A DNA stretch of 64,000 bases from Flavobacterium sp. KJJ (GCF_000708595.2 NZ_JARP01000006.1:62001-126000); one strand, 5' to 3'; shown: positions 19,575 through 28,870, counted from the first letter of the stretch. Numbers and translations: made by a program. Notes: generated from the letters alone by a model not told the origin.

Positions 19575-20771
19575 TCAGCAATAGAAGAATATTTCGATGC
19601 TGAAAAGCTTTCCATCTTTAAATTCAATCCTAAATTGACTGTCTTCCATAACAATAGAATAATTATGAGGAGACTTTATTGAAGCTTCAATATAAGTTCC
19701 GTATTTTTCAATGAAAGCTTTTTCGGACATTGAATTGTCTAAAGTAGAATTTGTGTTTATGGCAAATTTGTTGTTTTCATTGATAAAAACCTTAACGATT
19801 TCTGCTTGATTTTTCTTTTCATCGACAGAAGATTCTAGATCAGGAAAATAATAAAACAGCTCGCTTAAATATAGGCCACATTCATCAGAAACACTAGCTT
19901 TTTTAGCAGGCTGTCCCAATGTTTTTACTAAATCTTTCTGAGATAAAAAAAGCGATTTTGTTTTAGTTCCTTTTAAAATAAATTCTGCTTTTTGAAAGAA
20001 TGCTGCAATTTCTTCAGGAAGTTTATGTTTTGCTAATCCTTTGGCTATAGCTGTATTTAAGTCGGTTTCAGCAATAAGTTTTGGATCATTTAATTGCTTG
20101 ACAACTTCAGAATATCTTTGATAGGCAGGTGCCAGTTTTGAATAATCACTATTCCATGCTAATTCAACAAGTCTTTCGCTGACTGTTTTTCTTTCTGAAA
20201 CAGCATTGCCATCAAGTTTATCGAAATCTTTTATCAAGGCTTCAAAATTTGGTCTCTGCCCTATAAATTTTCGCAAAGTATATTTTGCGTATTCTTGATC
20301 AAAATTTCCATTTATGTTTACCCAATCATCTTGATTTAAAGGTAGATAATTAACTGCAACCGGATCTCCAGTAAATAGAACTTCTTTTATTTTTGAGTTT
20401 TTATCCGGCAAAACTCTTGCTTTTAAACCTGCAGCCAAAACAAAAAGATGATTTCCGCCATAATATGCATCTCCGCCTTCTAAAATAGGATTTTCAGGAT
20501 CTTTGATTTTAATGTCTTTAGCATTTAATCTTGTGGAGACAAATTTCTCCTGAACATATCCTTCGTTAAAATTATCGGCTTGAATTTTATACCAGCCATT
20601 CTTATTTTCTGATAACAAACGAATTTCGGCACCATATTTAAAATAACCTAAAAATTCAGCTGAGGAGCTAGCAGAGGTATAAAGTCTGGTATCTGAATTA
20701 AGGAAATAACGTTCTTGTGAATGCAGTAAAACTGAGCAAAATAAGGCAATTACAAAGTAGAATTTTTTCAT
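19575..20771 (-). CDS. Secreted protein with an SH3-like domain
   Basis: I start it at 20771 (MKKFYFVIALFCSVLLHSQ), which gives a clean signal peptide; the longer reading at 20828 runs into a repeat. After the signal comes a bacterial SH3-like domain (about residues 20-75: RLYTSASSSAEFLGYFKYGAEIRLL...GWYKI...EGYVQEKFV). A second SH3-like segment is likely at about 110-170 (ARVLPDKNSKIKEVLFTGDPVAV). The rest is an uncharacterised alpha/beta region. It is probably periplasmic or cell-envelope-associated, and the ligand is unknown. No peptidase motif was found. Confidence 0.75.
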   Translation of the reverse strand: MKKFYFVIALFCSVLLHSQERYFLNSDTRLYTSASSSAEFLGYFKYGAEIRLLSENKNGWYKIQADNFNEGYVQEKFVSTRLNAKDIKIKDPENPILEGGDAYYGGNHLFVLAAGLKARVLPDKNSKIKEVLFTGDPVAVNYLPLNQDDWVNINGNFDQEYAKYTLRKFIGQRPNFEALIKDFDKLDGNAVSERKTVSERLVELAWNSDYSKLAPAYQRYSEVVKQLNDPKLIAETDLNTAIAKGLAKHKLPEEIAAFFQKAEFILKGTKTKSLFLSQKDLVKTLGQPAKKASVSDECGLYLSELFYYFPDLESSVDEKKNQAEIVKVFINENNKFAINTNSTLDNSMSEKAFIEKYGTYIEASIKSPHNYSIVMEDSQFRIEFKDGKLFSIEIFFYC

Positions 20772-20794
20772 GAAGTATGTTTGAGACGTTTTTT

Positions 20795-20855
20795 GCTGCA
20801 GATTAAAGGATTTTAAAGTTTTTTTCATCTGTGCTAATCCTTTAATCTGTGGCTA
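20795..20855. repeat. Intergenic inverted repeat, 14-bp arms
   Basis: CAGATTAAAGGATT at 20799-20812 and its exact complement at 20836-20849 lie between sdaA and the SH3 gene. It is the same word family as the repeats near 7440 and 59420. Confidence 0.7.
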
Positions 20856-20867
20856 ACTTTATAAATC

Positions 20868-22295
20868 TTAGCAATCGGCCATGTTTACGGCAATTGCCAA
20901 ACCGCCTTCTGAAGTTTCTTTGTATTTAGAGTTCATATCTTTTGCCGTTTCCCACATCGTATTGATTACTTTATCTAAAGGTACTTTTGCATTTTTTGAG
21001 TCGGTTTCCAGTGCTAATTCGGCAGCATTTATCGCTTTAATCGCACCCATTGTATTTCTTTCGATACACGGAATCTGAACTAAACCGCCAATTGGGTCGC
21101 AGGTTAAACCAAGATGATGTTCCATTGCAATTTCAGCAGCCATTAAAACCTGAGCAGGAGAACCGCCCATTAGTTCGCAAAGTGCTGCAGCTGCCATTGA
21201 TGACGAGACGCCAATTTCGGCCTGACAACCGCCCATTGCAGCAGAAATAGTAGATCCTTTTTTAAAGATACTTCCAATTTCTCCAGCCACCATCAAAAAT
21301 TGTTTAATTTCTTTTTCGCCTGCGTTGTGGTTTTCAATCACTAAATAATACATTAAAACAGCTGGAATAACGCCCGCACTTCCATTTGTTGGTGCAGTAA
21401 CAACGCGTCCTAAAGAGGCATTTACTTCATTCACGGCAAGTGCAAAACAGCTTACCCACTTTAAAATCTGGCGAAATTTTACTTCTGTTTTTCTAATTTC
21501 TTCGAGCCAAGACTGCGGATCATGATAATTAGATAATCCAATTAAACCTTGATGCATATCAAAAGCCCTTCTGCGAACGTGTAAACCGCCAGGAAGAATG
21601 CCTCCGGTATGACATCCAATGTACATACATTCTAACATCGTATTCCAGATGCGCATTAATTCCGTATGAATTTCTTCTTCCGTGCGCATCGATTTTTCAT
21701 TTTCATAAACAATTTCTGAAACAGATTTGTTCTCAGAAACAGTATAATTTAAAAGCTCAACAGCATTTTGAATCGGGAAGGGGAAGGCACATTTAATAAC
21801 TTCTTTTATTCTAGCATTTGTACGCTCTTCTTTTACAACAAAACCGCCTCCAATAGAATAAAAAGTAGATTCATATTCAGAATCATCTGCCTTATAAGCA
21901 GTGAATTTTAATCCGTTGGCATGAAAGGGAAGAAATTCTTTGTTGAAAACAATATCTTGAAGAAAATAAAATGGAATAGTATATTGATTTGCCAATACAA
22001 TTTCATTTTTATCTTCGATGGTTTTAATGATTCCGGCAATATTTTCGACAGGAATATATTCTGGATCTTGACCGCTTAAGCCGAGCATAACCGATAAATC
22101 TGTTGCATGACCTTTTCCTGTCAAGGAAAGCGATCCGTACAAATCGACTTTTACACGCTTAATTTGATCTAAAATAGATTCGCTTTTTAACTCTTCTAAA
22201 AAACGTTCTGCGGCTCTCCAAGGTCCTAAAGTGTGTGAACTAGAGGGACCAACGCCAATTTTAAGCATATCAAAAACAGAAATACATTCTTCCAT
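20868..22295 (-). CDS. sdaA: L-serine ammonia-lyase (iron-sulfur, single chain)
   Basis: This enzyme deaminates L-serine to pyruvate and ammonia using a 4Fe-4S cluster. It is a single-chain SdaA type of 475 residues, with the N-terminal beta domain ([20 protein letters not shown], residues 6-25) fused to the alpha domain. Cluster-associated cysteines are visible in [16 protein letters not shown] and in [26 protein letters not shown] and [14 protein letters not shown] are also family motifs. A likely -7 promoter box is TATCTTTG (minus strand, 22315-22322), 20 bases upstream of the start. Confidence 0.96.
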   Translation of the reverse strand: MEECISVFDMLKIGVGPSSSHTLGPWRAAERFLEELKSESILDQIKRVKVDLYGSLSLTGKGHATDLSVMLGLSGQDPEYIPVENIAGIIKTIEDKNEIVLANQYTIPFYFLQDIVFNKEFLPFHANGLKFTAYKADDSEYESTFYSIGGGFVVKEERTNARIKEVIKCAFPFPIQNAVELLNYTVSENKSVSEIVYENEKSMRTEEEIHTELMRIWNTMLECMYIGCHTGGILPGGLHVRRRAFDMHQGLIGLSNYHDPQSWLEEIRKTEVKFRQILKWVSCFALAVNEVNASLGRVVTAPTNGSAGVIPAVLMYYLVIENHNAGEKEIKQFLMVAGEIGSIFKKGSTISAAMGGCQAEIGVSSSMAAAALCELMGGSPAQVLMAAEIAMEHHLGLTCDPIGGLVQIPCIERNTMGAIKAINAAELALETDSKNAKVPLDKVINTMWETAKDMNSKYKETSEGGLAIAVNMADC

Positions 22296-22314
22296 TATAT
22301 AATTTTTATTAAGA

Positions 22315-22322
22315 CAAAGATA
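22315..22322 (-). promoter_or_regulatory. Probable -7 box of the serine dehydratase promoter
   Basis: Read on the minus strand the sequence is TATCTTTG, fitting TAnnTTTG, with the ATG about 20 bases downstream. I find no clear TTG -33 box at the right spacing. Confidence 0.5.
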
Positions 22323-22466
22323 ATTGAATAATGCAATGAAGTTTTATTTTGGATTGTTAATGTTGCGGTTTTGTTAAAAAAAATATTAAATTTTAATAAT
22401 TCGATAACGAAATAAATTTAATTGCTTAATATAGGGCTTTCGTAAAGAGTTCGTAGTTTTTTTAGG

Positions 22467-22474
22467 TATTTTTG
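22467..22474 (+). promoter_or_regulatory. Possible -7 box upstream of the antiporter gene
   Basis: TATTTTTG fits TAnnTTTG and would give a leader of about 135 bases. No matching -33 box is evident. The 22296-22616 spacer between the divergent genes holds nothing else that I can name. Confidence 0.35.
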
Positions 22475-22616
22475 TATAGAAGCAATCACACAAAAAACAC
22501 TCGGTTTTTTAATTCAAAAAAAATCGAAAAACGATAACTTCACGTCTTTATTTTAATTGTTTAAATGTCTTTTTACAATACAGTTAAAATACCACAATGA
22601 AGATTAAAATTACATT

Positions 22617-24764
22617 ATGATAGAATTTTTCCAGCATTTAATTGACGAGTTAGAATTTCCACTTGTAAAACCAGTACCTATTTTTTCCCTGATACTTCTT
22701 ATAATTTTATTATGCCCAATTTTACTTAAAAAAATTAATATTCCCGGAATTATCGGCCTTATTATTTCAGGTGTAGTCATTGGTCCTCACGGATTAAATA
22801 TGTTGGCCAAAAGCTCTGCAGTAGATTTGTTTTCGACCATTGGATTACTTTATATCATGTTTATTGCAGGTCTTGAACTCGATATGAATGAGTTTAAGGC
22901 AAATCGAAATAAGAGTTTATTATTCGGATTTTTTACCTTTATCTTTCCGCTTTCGATTGGTTTTCCCGTTTGTTTTTATTTATTAAATTATGATTTTAAT
23001 GCGAGTTTTTTAACCGCAAGCATGTTTGCTACGCACACTTTAGTAGCGTATCCGATAGTAAGCAAACTCGGAATTGCAAAAAATCAGGCAGTTGCCATTA
23101 CCGTTGGCGGAACTATTTTAACTGATACCGCCGTTCTGATTATTTTAGCGGTGATTATGGGAAGCAGTCAAGGGAATCTAAATCAGGCTTTTTGGATCAA
23201 ATTAGGTGTTTCATTGGCTATTTTTTCAGCCATCATGTTTTTGGTTATTCCGAGAATTGCCAAATGGTTTTTTAAGAAATTGGAAAGTGAAAAACATGCA
23301 CATTATATTTTTGTACTTTCAGTTGTTTTTTTCGCGGCATTTTTGGCCGAAGTGGCAGGAGTTGAACCTATTATTGGTGCGTTCGTTGCCGGTTTAGCGC
23401 TAAATCCTTTAATTCCGCAATCGTCTGCTTTGATGAACAGAATTGAGTTTATCGGGAATTCATTGTTTATTCCATTTTTCTTGATTTCTGTTGGAATGCT
23501 CGTTGATATCAGTGTAATTTTAAGTGGACCAACAGCACTGATTGTGGCCGGAACATTGAGTGTTGTAGCTATTTTCGGAAAATGGATTGCTGCCTTTTTT
23601 ACCCAAATTGTTTTTAAATATACAAAAACAGAGAGACAGCTTATTTTTGGATTGAGCAGTGCGCACGCCGCCGCAACTTTAGCCGTTATTTTAGTTGGAT
23701 TTAAAGCGAAGATTTTAGACGAAAATATCTTAAACGGAACCATTATTCTAATTTTAATTACTTGTATTGTAGCCTCTTTTGCGACTGAAAAGGCGGCGAA
23801 AAAAATTGCAATCTGTGAGGAAGAAATTTTAAATGAAGATGCTCATAAAGACCAGATTTTAGACGAACATATTTTGATTCCGCTGGCAAAAACATCTGCA
23901 ACGTCAAGCCTTTTAGATTTTGCACTTTTAATTAAAGACAAAAAATCATCGAATCCCGTAACACTTTTAACGATTGTTCCAAACAATGATCAGGCGGAGA
24001 AAAATATTTTGAAATACCGAAAAGCGGTTGACAAATTCGTAATTCAAGGTTCTGCTTCAGAAGTTAAGATTAATACAATCGCCAGAATTGATCATAATCC
24101 TGCGAGCGGAATTGCGCGAACTTCTAAAGAAATCATGTCAGATATTGTAATTGTGGGATGGCCGAGAAAAACAGGTTTCTTAGATAAAATCTTTGGAGAA
24201 AATGTAGATTCAATAATTAATAATGTAGATAAAAGTTTATTTATCTGCCGTTTTCAAAAAACATTTATAGAAGAAAAAAGATTGGTTTTCATTTGTCCGC
24301 CTTTTTCTGAAAGAGGAAAAGGGTTTCAGCTTTTACTGCAAAAAATTTGTCGATTGTCTCAAGAATTAAGTGTTCCGATTGTCATTTATGCCGAGTATAA
24401 AACGCATCAAACGATTTTACAAATTGCCAATAATTTGAAATTGAATGCTAAATTAGGTTTTAAAAGCATAATGGATTGGGATGATTTTGAATCTATTTCT
24501 GATGAAATAAAACCAACAGATTTAATTGTTTTTAACTTGTCTCGAAAAGGTTCTGTTTCATATCAGTCTATATTTGACAGATTGCCGTCAAAATTTGAAA
24601 AATCGTTCAATGACAATAATTTGATTTTAGTTTATCCGCAAGACGATAATAAAGTAACTTCTATGGATGCGTATGAAGATTTTACCGCAACGCCATTGAA
24701 AAAAGGTCTTGAAGCGATCGAGCAGCTTGGTAGAGGCTTGGGGAATATTTTTAATAAGGGATAG
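22617..24764 (+). CDS. Kef-type cation:proton antiporter (CPA2 family) with C-terminal USP-like region
   Basis: The first about 400 residues form a membrane domain of roughly 12 helices typical of Na+/H+ or K+/H+ exchangers. It begins near FSLILLIILLCPILLKKINIPGIIGLIISG. Ion-path motifs include FIAGLELDM, ATHTLVAYPIVSKLG and VEPIIGAFVAGLALNP. Instead of a TrkA-N domain, the C-terminal 300 residues have two alpha/beta repeats (ILIPLAKTSATSSLLDFA and LVFICPPFSERGKG), resembling universal-stress-type folds. It probably exports sodium or potassium for pH and osmotic balance. The ion is not readable from the sequence. The following SMI1 gene starts 14 bases downstream. Confidence 0.9.
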   Translation: MIEFFQHLIDELEFPLVKPVPIFSLILLIILLCPILLKKINIPGIIGLIISGVVIGPHGLNMLAKSSAVDLFSTIGLLYIMFIAGLELDMNEFKANRNKSLLFGFFTFIFPLSIGFPVCFYLLNYDFNASFLTASMFATHTLVAYPIVSKLGIAKNQAVAITVGGTILTDTAVLIILAVIMGSSQGNLNQAFWIKLGVSLAIFSAIMFLVIPRIAKWFFKKLESEKHAHYIFVLSVVFFAAFLAEVAGVEPIIGAFVAGLALNPLIPQSSALMNRIEFIGNSLFIPFFLISVGMLVDISVILSGPTALIVAGTLSVVAIFGKWIAAFFTQIVFKYTKTERQLIFGLSSAHAAATLAVILVGFKAKILDENILNGTIILILITCIVASFATEKAAKKIAICEEEILNEDAHKDQILDEHILIPLAKTSATSSLLDFALLIKDKKSSNPVTLLTIVPNNDQAEKNILKYRKAVDKFVIQGSASEVKINTIARIDHNPASGIARTSKEIMSDIVIVGWPRKTGFLDKIFGENVDSIINNVDKSLFICRFQKTFIEEKRLVFICPPFSERGKGFQLLLQKICRLSQELSVPIVIYAEYKTHQTILQIANNLKLNAKLGFKSIMDWDDFESISDEIKPTDLIVFNLSRKGSVSYQSIFDRLPSKFEKSFNDNNLILVYPQDDNKVTSMDAYEDFTATPLKKGLEAIEQLGRGLGNIFNKG

Positions 24765-24778
24765 AGAAAATATTAATT

Positions 24779-25210
24779 ATGAAGGAAAATCTACAAGAGA
24801 TATATAAAAAATATAGTTTTCCTAAAAGAGATATAAATGCTTTGGTTGAAGTTTCAGATGTTGAATATTATTCTAATTTAAAACTTCCCGAAGATTATGT
24901 ATTTTATCTTGAAAATTATTTTGGCATTGACCAGTTTATTGGTGTTGAGTTTATAAAACTTTGGAGTTTAGAAGAAATTATTGAAGCTAATAAAAGTTAT
25001 AAAATTGTTGAAGAATTAACTGCAACTATTGGAATTGGTACAAATGGAAGCGGTGAATTTATCGGAATTGAAATTGATTCAAATAAGAATAATGTAAAAA
25101 TTATACTTTCACCTTTTATCGATTTAAATTCGAAATATCATGTTGAAATAGGAACTTCATTTACAGATTTCCTTATTAAACTTGATAAAGGAATTGAGTG
25201 GTTTTCGTAA
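24779..25210 (+). CDS. SMI1/KNR4 family protein
   Basis: The fold is suggested by LPEDYVFYLENYFGIDQ and by FIKLWSLEEIIEANKSYKIVEE, followed by IGIGTNGSGEFIGIEI near the middle. Members often protect against polymorphic toxins (contact-dependent systems), and others are orphan regulators. No toxin gene is adjacent, so it may be an orphan immunity gene. It starts 14 bases after the antiporter stop, so it could be co-transcribed with it. Confidence 0.85.
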   Translation: MKENLQEIYKKYSFPKRDINALVEVSDVEYYSNLKLPEDYVFYLENYFGIDQFIGVEFIKLWSLEEIIEANKSYKIVEELTATIGIGTNGSGEFIGIEIDSNKNNVKIILSPFIDLNSKYHVEIGTSFTDFLIKLDKGIEWFS

Positions 25211-25234
25211 GTAAAATTAAATAACGATATTAAT

Positions 25235-25597
25235 ATGAGCAACAAGATAAAATCAATACGGCCATTTATAGGATCTAAAGATTTCGAAATCTCAAGAAAT
25301 TTTTATAAAGATTTGGGGTTTGAAGAAATAATTTTAGGGCCTAATTTTTCGGTTTTTAAAACAGAAGAAATTGCCTTTTATCTTCAAGATTATTATGCCA
25401 AAGAATGGATTGACAACACCATGGTTTTTTTGGAAGTTGAAGATGTAGAAAGTTATTATGCAAGACTTTTAGATTTGAATTTAGCTGAAAAATATCCAAC
25501 TTCAAAATTAGTTCCTATTCAGTATTTAGATTGGGGAAGCGAATGTTTTCTGCATGATCCGTCTGGGATTTTGTGGCATTTCGGAAAGTTTAAGTGA
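25235..25597 (+). CDS. VOC (glyoxalase/bleomycin resistance) family protein
   Basis: This 120-residue protein has the betaalphabetabetabeta pattern of the VOC fold: SIRPFIGSKDFEISRNFYKDLGFEE, FSVFKTEEIAFYLQDYY, MVFLEVEDVESYYARL and ECFLHDPSGILWHFGK. Members include glyoxalases, dioxygenases and bleomycin-binding proteins. The substrate cannot be assigned here. Its stop codon is two bases from that of the convergent 2H phosphoesterase gene. Confidence 0.88.
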   Translation: MSNKIKSIRPFIGSKDFEISRNFYKDLGFEEIILGPNFSVFKTEEIAFYLQDYYAKEWIDNTMVFLEVEDVESYYARLLDLNLAEKYPTSKLVPIQYLDWGSECFLHDPSGILWHFGKFK

Positions 25598-25599
25598 TT

Positions 25600-26283
25600 T
25601 TATTTTAGATAAAAATCACATAAATTAACTGTGTTTTCTTTTCGCTGATACCAATCGTTATAAACCAATTCTAATTTCTCAACGGTAAATTCTCCGAAAT
25701 CATAATCACGGAATTTTTCAACAACATCTAGTAATTTTTCAGGATTTTGAAGTTTTTCCTGAAAACGCATTATTGTAGAATGTGCTGTTGCAATTGCATA
25801 TCGGCTGTCAATGCTTTGTTCTAAATTCGATTTTTTGAAGTTCTCCCGAAGTGTGTTTCGCAAAATATTCAACGTTTCGTCAGCAGGAAAACCTTGAATC
25901 ATTATGGCATCATTTGAAGCTGTTACGCCCCAAAATTTGATTTTGATTTCATCTACTTCAACCAAACTTTTTTGAATAATTTCGATATACTCTTCAATAT
26001 TTATTTTATCTAAAGTAAAACCTGCATAACACGAAATAATAGACATTACTGTAATATGAAAATCAGCATCAGGATAATAATATTGTGTTGCATCAATTGC
26101 ATTTAATTCGGCTAAAAAGGTTTGAATATTATCTTTTATTTCTTGCGAAGGCCGAACCAATAAAGTAAGTCCGAATCGCGAATCAGAAGTGTCGATAATA
26201 TGCTTGTCTAATTTGTAATCTCCCTCTAAAATAGCTTTGGAAGACTTTTTATAAAGTTGAGTATAATGTTCTTTTAAATTCAT
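25600..26283 (-). CDS. 2H phosphoesterase superfamily protein (2'-5' RNA ligase-like)
   Basis: Two HxT/S motifs, His76-Ile-Thr78 in DFHITVMS and His168-Ser-Thr170 in TAHSTIMRF, are the catalytic pair of 2H phosphoesterases. Flavobacterial relatives are often called mutarotase in databases without basis. It could act on cyclic nucleotides or 2',3'-cyclic RNA ends. The 227-residue protein forms an operon with the DUF1801 gene six bases upstream. The substrate is unknown. Confidence 0.85.
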   Translation of the reverse strand: MNLKEHYTQLYKKSSKAILEGDYKLDKHIIDTSDSRFGLTLLVRPSQEIKDNIQTFLAELNAIDATQYYYPDADFHITVMSIISCYAGFTLDKINIEEYIEIIQKSLVEVDEIKIKFWGVTASNDAIMIQGFPADETLNILRNTLRENFKKSNLEQSIDSRYAIATAHSTIMRFQEKLQNPEKLLDVVEKFRDYDFGEFTVEKLELVYNDWYQRKENTVNLCDFYLK

Positions 26284-26289
26284 TTAGAG

Positions 26290-26658
26290 TTATTTCTTTT
26301 TTGCTTTATCGAGATTTTCTTTTACTCTAAATTTTACAATTTTGGTAATCAAGTCAAAAGGCATTGGTTTATTTAAAGGAAATTGTACAGAACCTTTTCC
26401 GGATTTATATTGTGAAAGCTCCCCCTGAAAAGCTTCGTGACCACTCGGCAAAGCATACAAGCCAACATGATTTTTAAAAGCAGCAAAATAAACTACAATC
26501 CCGTTCTGTTCAAAAGCCGGCATCGAATAACTGATTTTTTCTTTGGCTTCTGGCGCAGCTTTTTGAATCGTCATTCGAACTTTCTCCAAAATTTCCTGAA
26601 CTTCATTGGGAAATCCGCCAATGTATTCGTCGATATTTTCAGGTTTTTTTACTTCCAT
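26290..26658 (-). CDS. DUF1801 (YdhG-like) protein
   Basis: This 122-residue protein matches the DUF1801 pattern, with IDEYIGGFPNEVQEILEKVR at the start and EKISYSMPAFEQNGIVVYFAAFKNHVGLY in the middle, ending SVQFPLNKPMPFDLITKIVKF. B. subtilis YdhG has been proposed as a small iron-binding protein. It is one of three DUF1801 genes in the window (31317 and 42365 are the others). It lies upstream of the 2H phosphoesterase, and its leader is next to the GTTTCAAG repeats. Confidence 0.88.
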   Translation of the reverse strand: MEVKKPENIDEYIGGFPNEVQEILEKVRMTIQKAAPEAKEKISYSMPAFEQNGIVVYFAAFKNHVGLYALPSGHEAFQGELSQYKSGKGSVQFPLNKPMPFDLITKIVKFRVKENLDKAKKK

Positions 26659-26674
26659 GAGGTTTGGTTTTTTT

Positions 26675-26757
26675 GTTTCAAGTTTCAGGTTTCAAGTTTC
26701 AAGTTTCATGTTGCGTACAGAACTTGAAACTAAAAAAACTTGAAACCTGAAACTTTT
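26675..26757. repeat. GTTTCAAG word repeat, second copy
   Basis: It has the same words as at 9173-9398: GTTTCAAGTTTCAGG on the left, a short centre with GCGTACAGAACTTG, and AACTTGAAACCTGAAAC on the right. It forms an imperfect hairpin just upstream of the DUF1801 gene. Confidence 0.8.
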
Positions 26758-27225
26758 TTAAGCAAGTCCTTTCGGGAATCGATCTAAAACCAAATTCAGC
26801 TGAATTTTATGTTCTAAATACGCTTTTGCACCCGCTAAAACCAATGTAAAACCTTCAGTCGAATTTCGAACTTGATCAATTATTTTATCTGAATCTCCTT
26901 TTAAGCCTGAATTTGTAATACTCACAAAAGTTTCATTTTCGTTTAACGGATGAAATACCCATTCGACGATTGTAGTTTCATCAGGATTTCCCCATTCAAT
27001 TACAATTTTTTTATTTTCCTGTAGAACATGAGTGGTTACGGTCAATGAAAAACCATACATTTCCCAAGTCCATTCGGTTGTAGTGTCTTGTTCTAATTTT
27101 CCGGAGCCTTTTGTAAACCAAAATTTACTGGTAATTTCCGGATTAATAAAAGCCTGAAAAACTTCTGAAACGGGTTTTCTAATCAGCATTTCAGCTTTTG
27201 CAAAGTGGTTGTTTTCTACTTTCAT
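26758..27225 (-). CDS. SRPBCC/AHSA1 domain protein
   Basis: This 155-residue START-like protein is recognised by IRKPVSEVFQAFINPEITSKFWFTKGSG and TEWTWEMYGFSLTVTTHVL, ending in WTSITNSGLKGD-type strands. AHSA1-family proteins bind hydrophobic ligands or stimulate chaperones. It starts 111 bases from the LOG gene, on the same strand. No function can be assigned beyond the fold. Confidence 0.9.
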   Translation of the reverse strand: MKVENNHFAKAEMLIRKPVSEVFQAFINPEITSKFWFTKGSGKLEQDTTTEWTWEMYGFSLTVTTHVLQENKKIVIEWGNPDETTIVEWVFHPLNENETFVSITNSGLKGDSDKIIDQVRNSTEGFTLVLAGAKAYLEHKIQLNLVLDRFPKGLA

Positions 27226-27335
27226 TTTAGTAAGATTTAAAAGTTAGAAGTGAAATGTAAATATAACTCTAATTGTTTAATTCTGAAATCATGATTTAAA
27301 TTTCAATTTAACACTCACAATTCAAAATTTACAAT

Positions 27336-27917
27336 TCATAACTTCTTACTGTCAATCCATTTTCCAACAGTTGGCGGAACATAATTTTTCATTTGTTCCA
27401 GCAAATCATCAATATTGTCGCTTACTAAAAGCATTTTTTGATTGGCATCTTTCAGCAAGCCTTTTTCCACCATAACTTCTGTCAATTCAATCAAAGAGTC
27501 GTAAAAACCATTAATGTTTAGAATAGCAATTGGTTTTTTGTGCAAGCCTAATTGTGCCCAAGTCAGCATTTCGAAAAGTTCTTCCAGAGTTCCAAAACCG
27601 CCGGGAAGCGCAATTACACCATCGCATAAATCATTCATTTTGGTTTTGCGTTCATGCATACTTTCAACCAAAATCAATTCGGTTAAGCCTTGATGTGCAA
27701 TTTCTTTAGATCTTAAGAAGTTAGGAAGAACGCCAATTACTTTTCCGCCTGCATTTAAAGTTCCATCGGCAACTGCGCCCATCAAACCTACATTAGCACC
27801 TCCATATACTAATTCTATATTTTGTTCGGCTAAAGTTCTACCCAATGCAATTGCTTGTTCTTCGTAAATTTTATCAGTACCAAAACTTGAGGCACAGAAA
27901 ACTGTAATTCTTTTCAT
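27336..27917 (-). CDS. LOG family protein (cytokinin riboside 5'-phosphate phosphoribohydrolase-like)
   Basis: This 193-residue Rossmann protein carries the LOG signature PGGFGTLEE at 105-113. It also has GGANVGLMGAVAD and HERK with Arg90. These match the enzyme that releases the base from nucleoside monophosphates (cytokinin activation in plants, AMP hydrolysis in bacteria). The closest annotation is TIGR00730, and the true substrate is unknown. Confidence 0.93.
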   Translation of the reverse strand: MKRITVFCASSFGTDKIYEEQAIALGRTLAEQNIELVYGGANVGLMGAVADGTLNAGGKVIGVLPNFLRSKEIAHQGLTELILVESMHERKTKMNDLCDGVIALPGGFGTLEELFEMLTWAQLGLHKKPIAILNINGFYDSLIELTEVMVEKGLLKDANQKMLLVSDNIDDLLEQMKNYVPPTVGKWIDSKKL

Positions 27918-27924
27918 TTTTTTG

Positions 27925-28195
27925 GAGTTATGGGTTATGAGTTAAGGGTTAAGGGTTAAGGGTTAAGGGTTAAGGGTTAAGGGTTATGAGGTTTTTAATT
28001 ATGAGTAATGGGTTATGAGGTTTTGAATTATGAGTAGTGGGTTATGAGTTATGGGTTATGGGTTATGAGTAGTGGGTTATAAGCTGTGAGTTTGGGTTAA
28101 ACGCCACAATAATTAGCCGATGACTCTAGTTTGATTTCTAACTTCTAACTTCTAACTCATAACTCATAACTCATAACTTCTAACTTATAATTCAT
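27925..28195. repeat. GGGTTA/TTATGAG tandem repeats with complementary words at the far end
   Basis: Six perfect TTAAGGG heptamers run from 27942 to 27983. They are followed by degenerate GGGTTATGAG and TTATGAGTA units up to about 28090. The opposite sense words (TTCTAACTTCTAACTC, CATAACTCATAAC) occupy 28135-28195. The array lies between the LOG gene and the GNAT gene. It resembles a telomere-like heptamer only by chance composition. Confidence 0.85.
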
Positions 28196-28721
28196 TACGC
28201 TTCTTCAGTTCATATTCAAAGTGGGGCAAATTTATCCCATTATTAACAACTACCATTGTATTCGTTTTTTGTGCTCCCAATTTTAAAACGGCTTTCTGCG
28301 AACGGAAATTTTCTGCTGCAACATGAAATATTATCGAATTTATATATTGAAAAGCATAATCAATCAATAGTTTTTTACAAGATTTATTATAAGGTCCGCC
28401 CCAAAATTTTCTTGCTAAGAAAGTATATCCAATCGCAATACTTGAGTTTTCTGGTTTATAATCGTAATAACGGGTAGTTCCTATAATTTCATTGGTTTGC
28501 TTATCTAAAATTAAAAAAGCACCTTTAGAATTTATTCCTGTTTCAAAAAAGGTTTTAAAGCCTTCTCTGTTACTTCTGTCTTTTGCAGGATGTTGTTCCC
28601 AAATTAAAGGATCTGAAGCAACTTTGAACAGCTCTTCAAAATGACTTTCTTCTAAAGGAATTAATTTTACGATTTCATCTTCTAAAAAATCGGGTTGTAA
28701 GTTGAAATATAGTGGTGTCAT
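28185..28721 (-). CDS. GNAT family N-acetyltransferase (RimJ/RimL-like)
   Basis: This 178-residue protein has the GNAT core: VKLIPLEESHFEELFKVASDP, then GTTRYYDYKPENSSIAIGYTFLARKFWG, where the acetyl-CoA loop would lie, and NFRSQKAVLKLGAQ near the end. It resembles RimJ/RimL/SpeG-like acetyltransferases that modify N-termini or small molecules. The substrate is unknown. The C-terminus overlaps the edge of the TTATGAG repeat region. Confidence 0.88.
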   Translation of the reverse strand: MTPLYFNLQPDFLEDEIVKLIPLEESHFEELFKVASDPLIWEQHPAKDRSNREGFKTFFETGINSKGAFLILDKQTNEIIGTTRYYDYKPENSSIAIGYTFLARKFWGGPYNKSCKKLLIDYAFQYINSIIFHVAAENFRSQKAVLKLGAQKTNTMVVVNNGINLPHFEYELKKRNEL

Positions 28722-28766
28722 TTTTATGTTTTTATAGTTAGTTTTTTAATTGAGATTACTCGTAGA

Positions 28767-28870
28767 GTATGTCATTCTGAGGAACGAAGAATCACACAAG
28801 AATTCCAGTCTGTAATTCGCCAATTTTTGTCGATAAACTAGTGTGATCCCTTGTTCCTCGGGATGACAAA
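28767..28870. repeat. GTCATTCTGAGGAACGAAG-type inverted repeat
   Basis: The 27-base ends GTCATTCTGAGGAACGAAG...ATCACAC and GTGTGATC...GATGAC face each other with several paired differences. It is related to the repeat at 30035 in its ends and in its centre (TCGCCA, TTTGTCGA). It lies between the GNAT and lactonase genes. Confidence 0.85.

Noticed and set aside
27942..27983. Telomere-like heptamer as a sign of a linear replicon end
   Set aside because: It lies in the middle of normal genes, and the array is only six units long.
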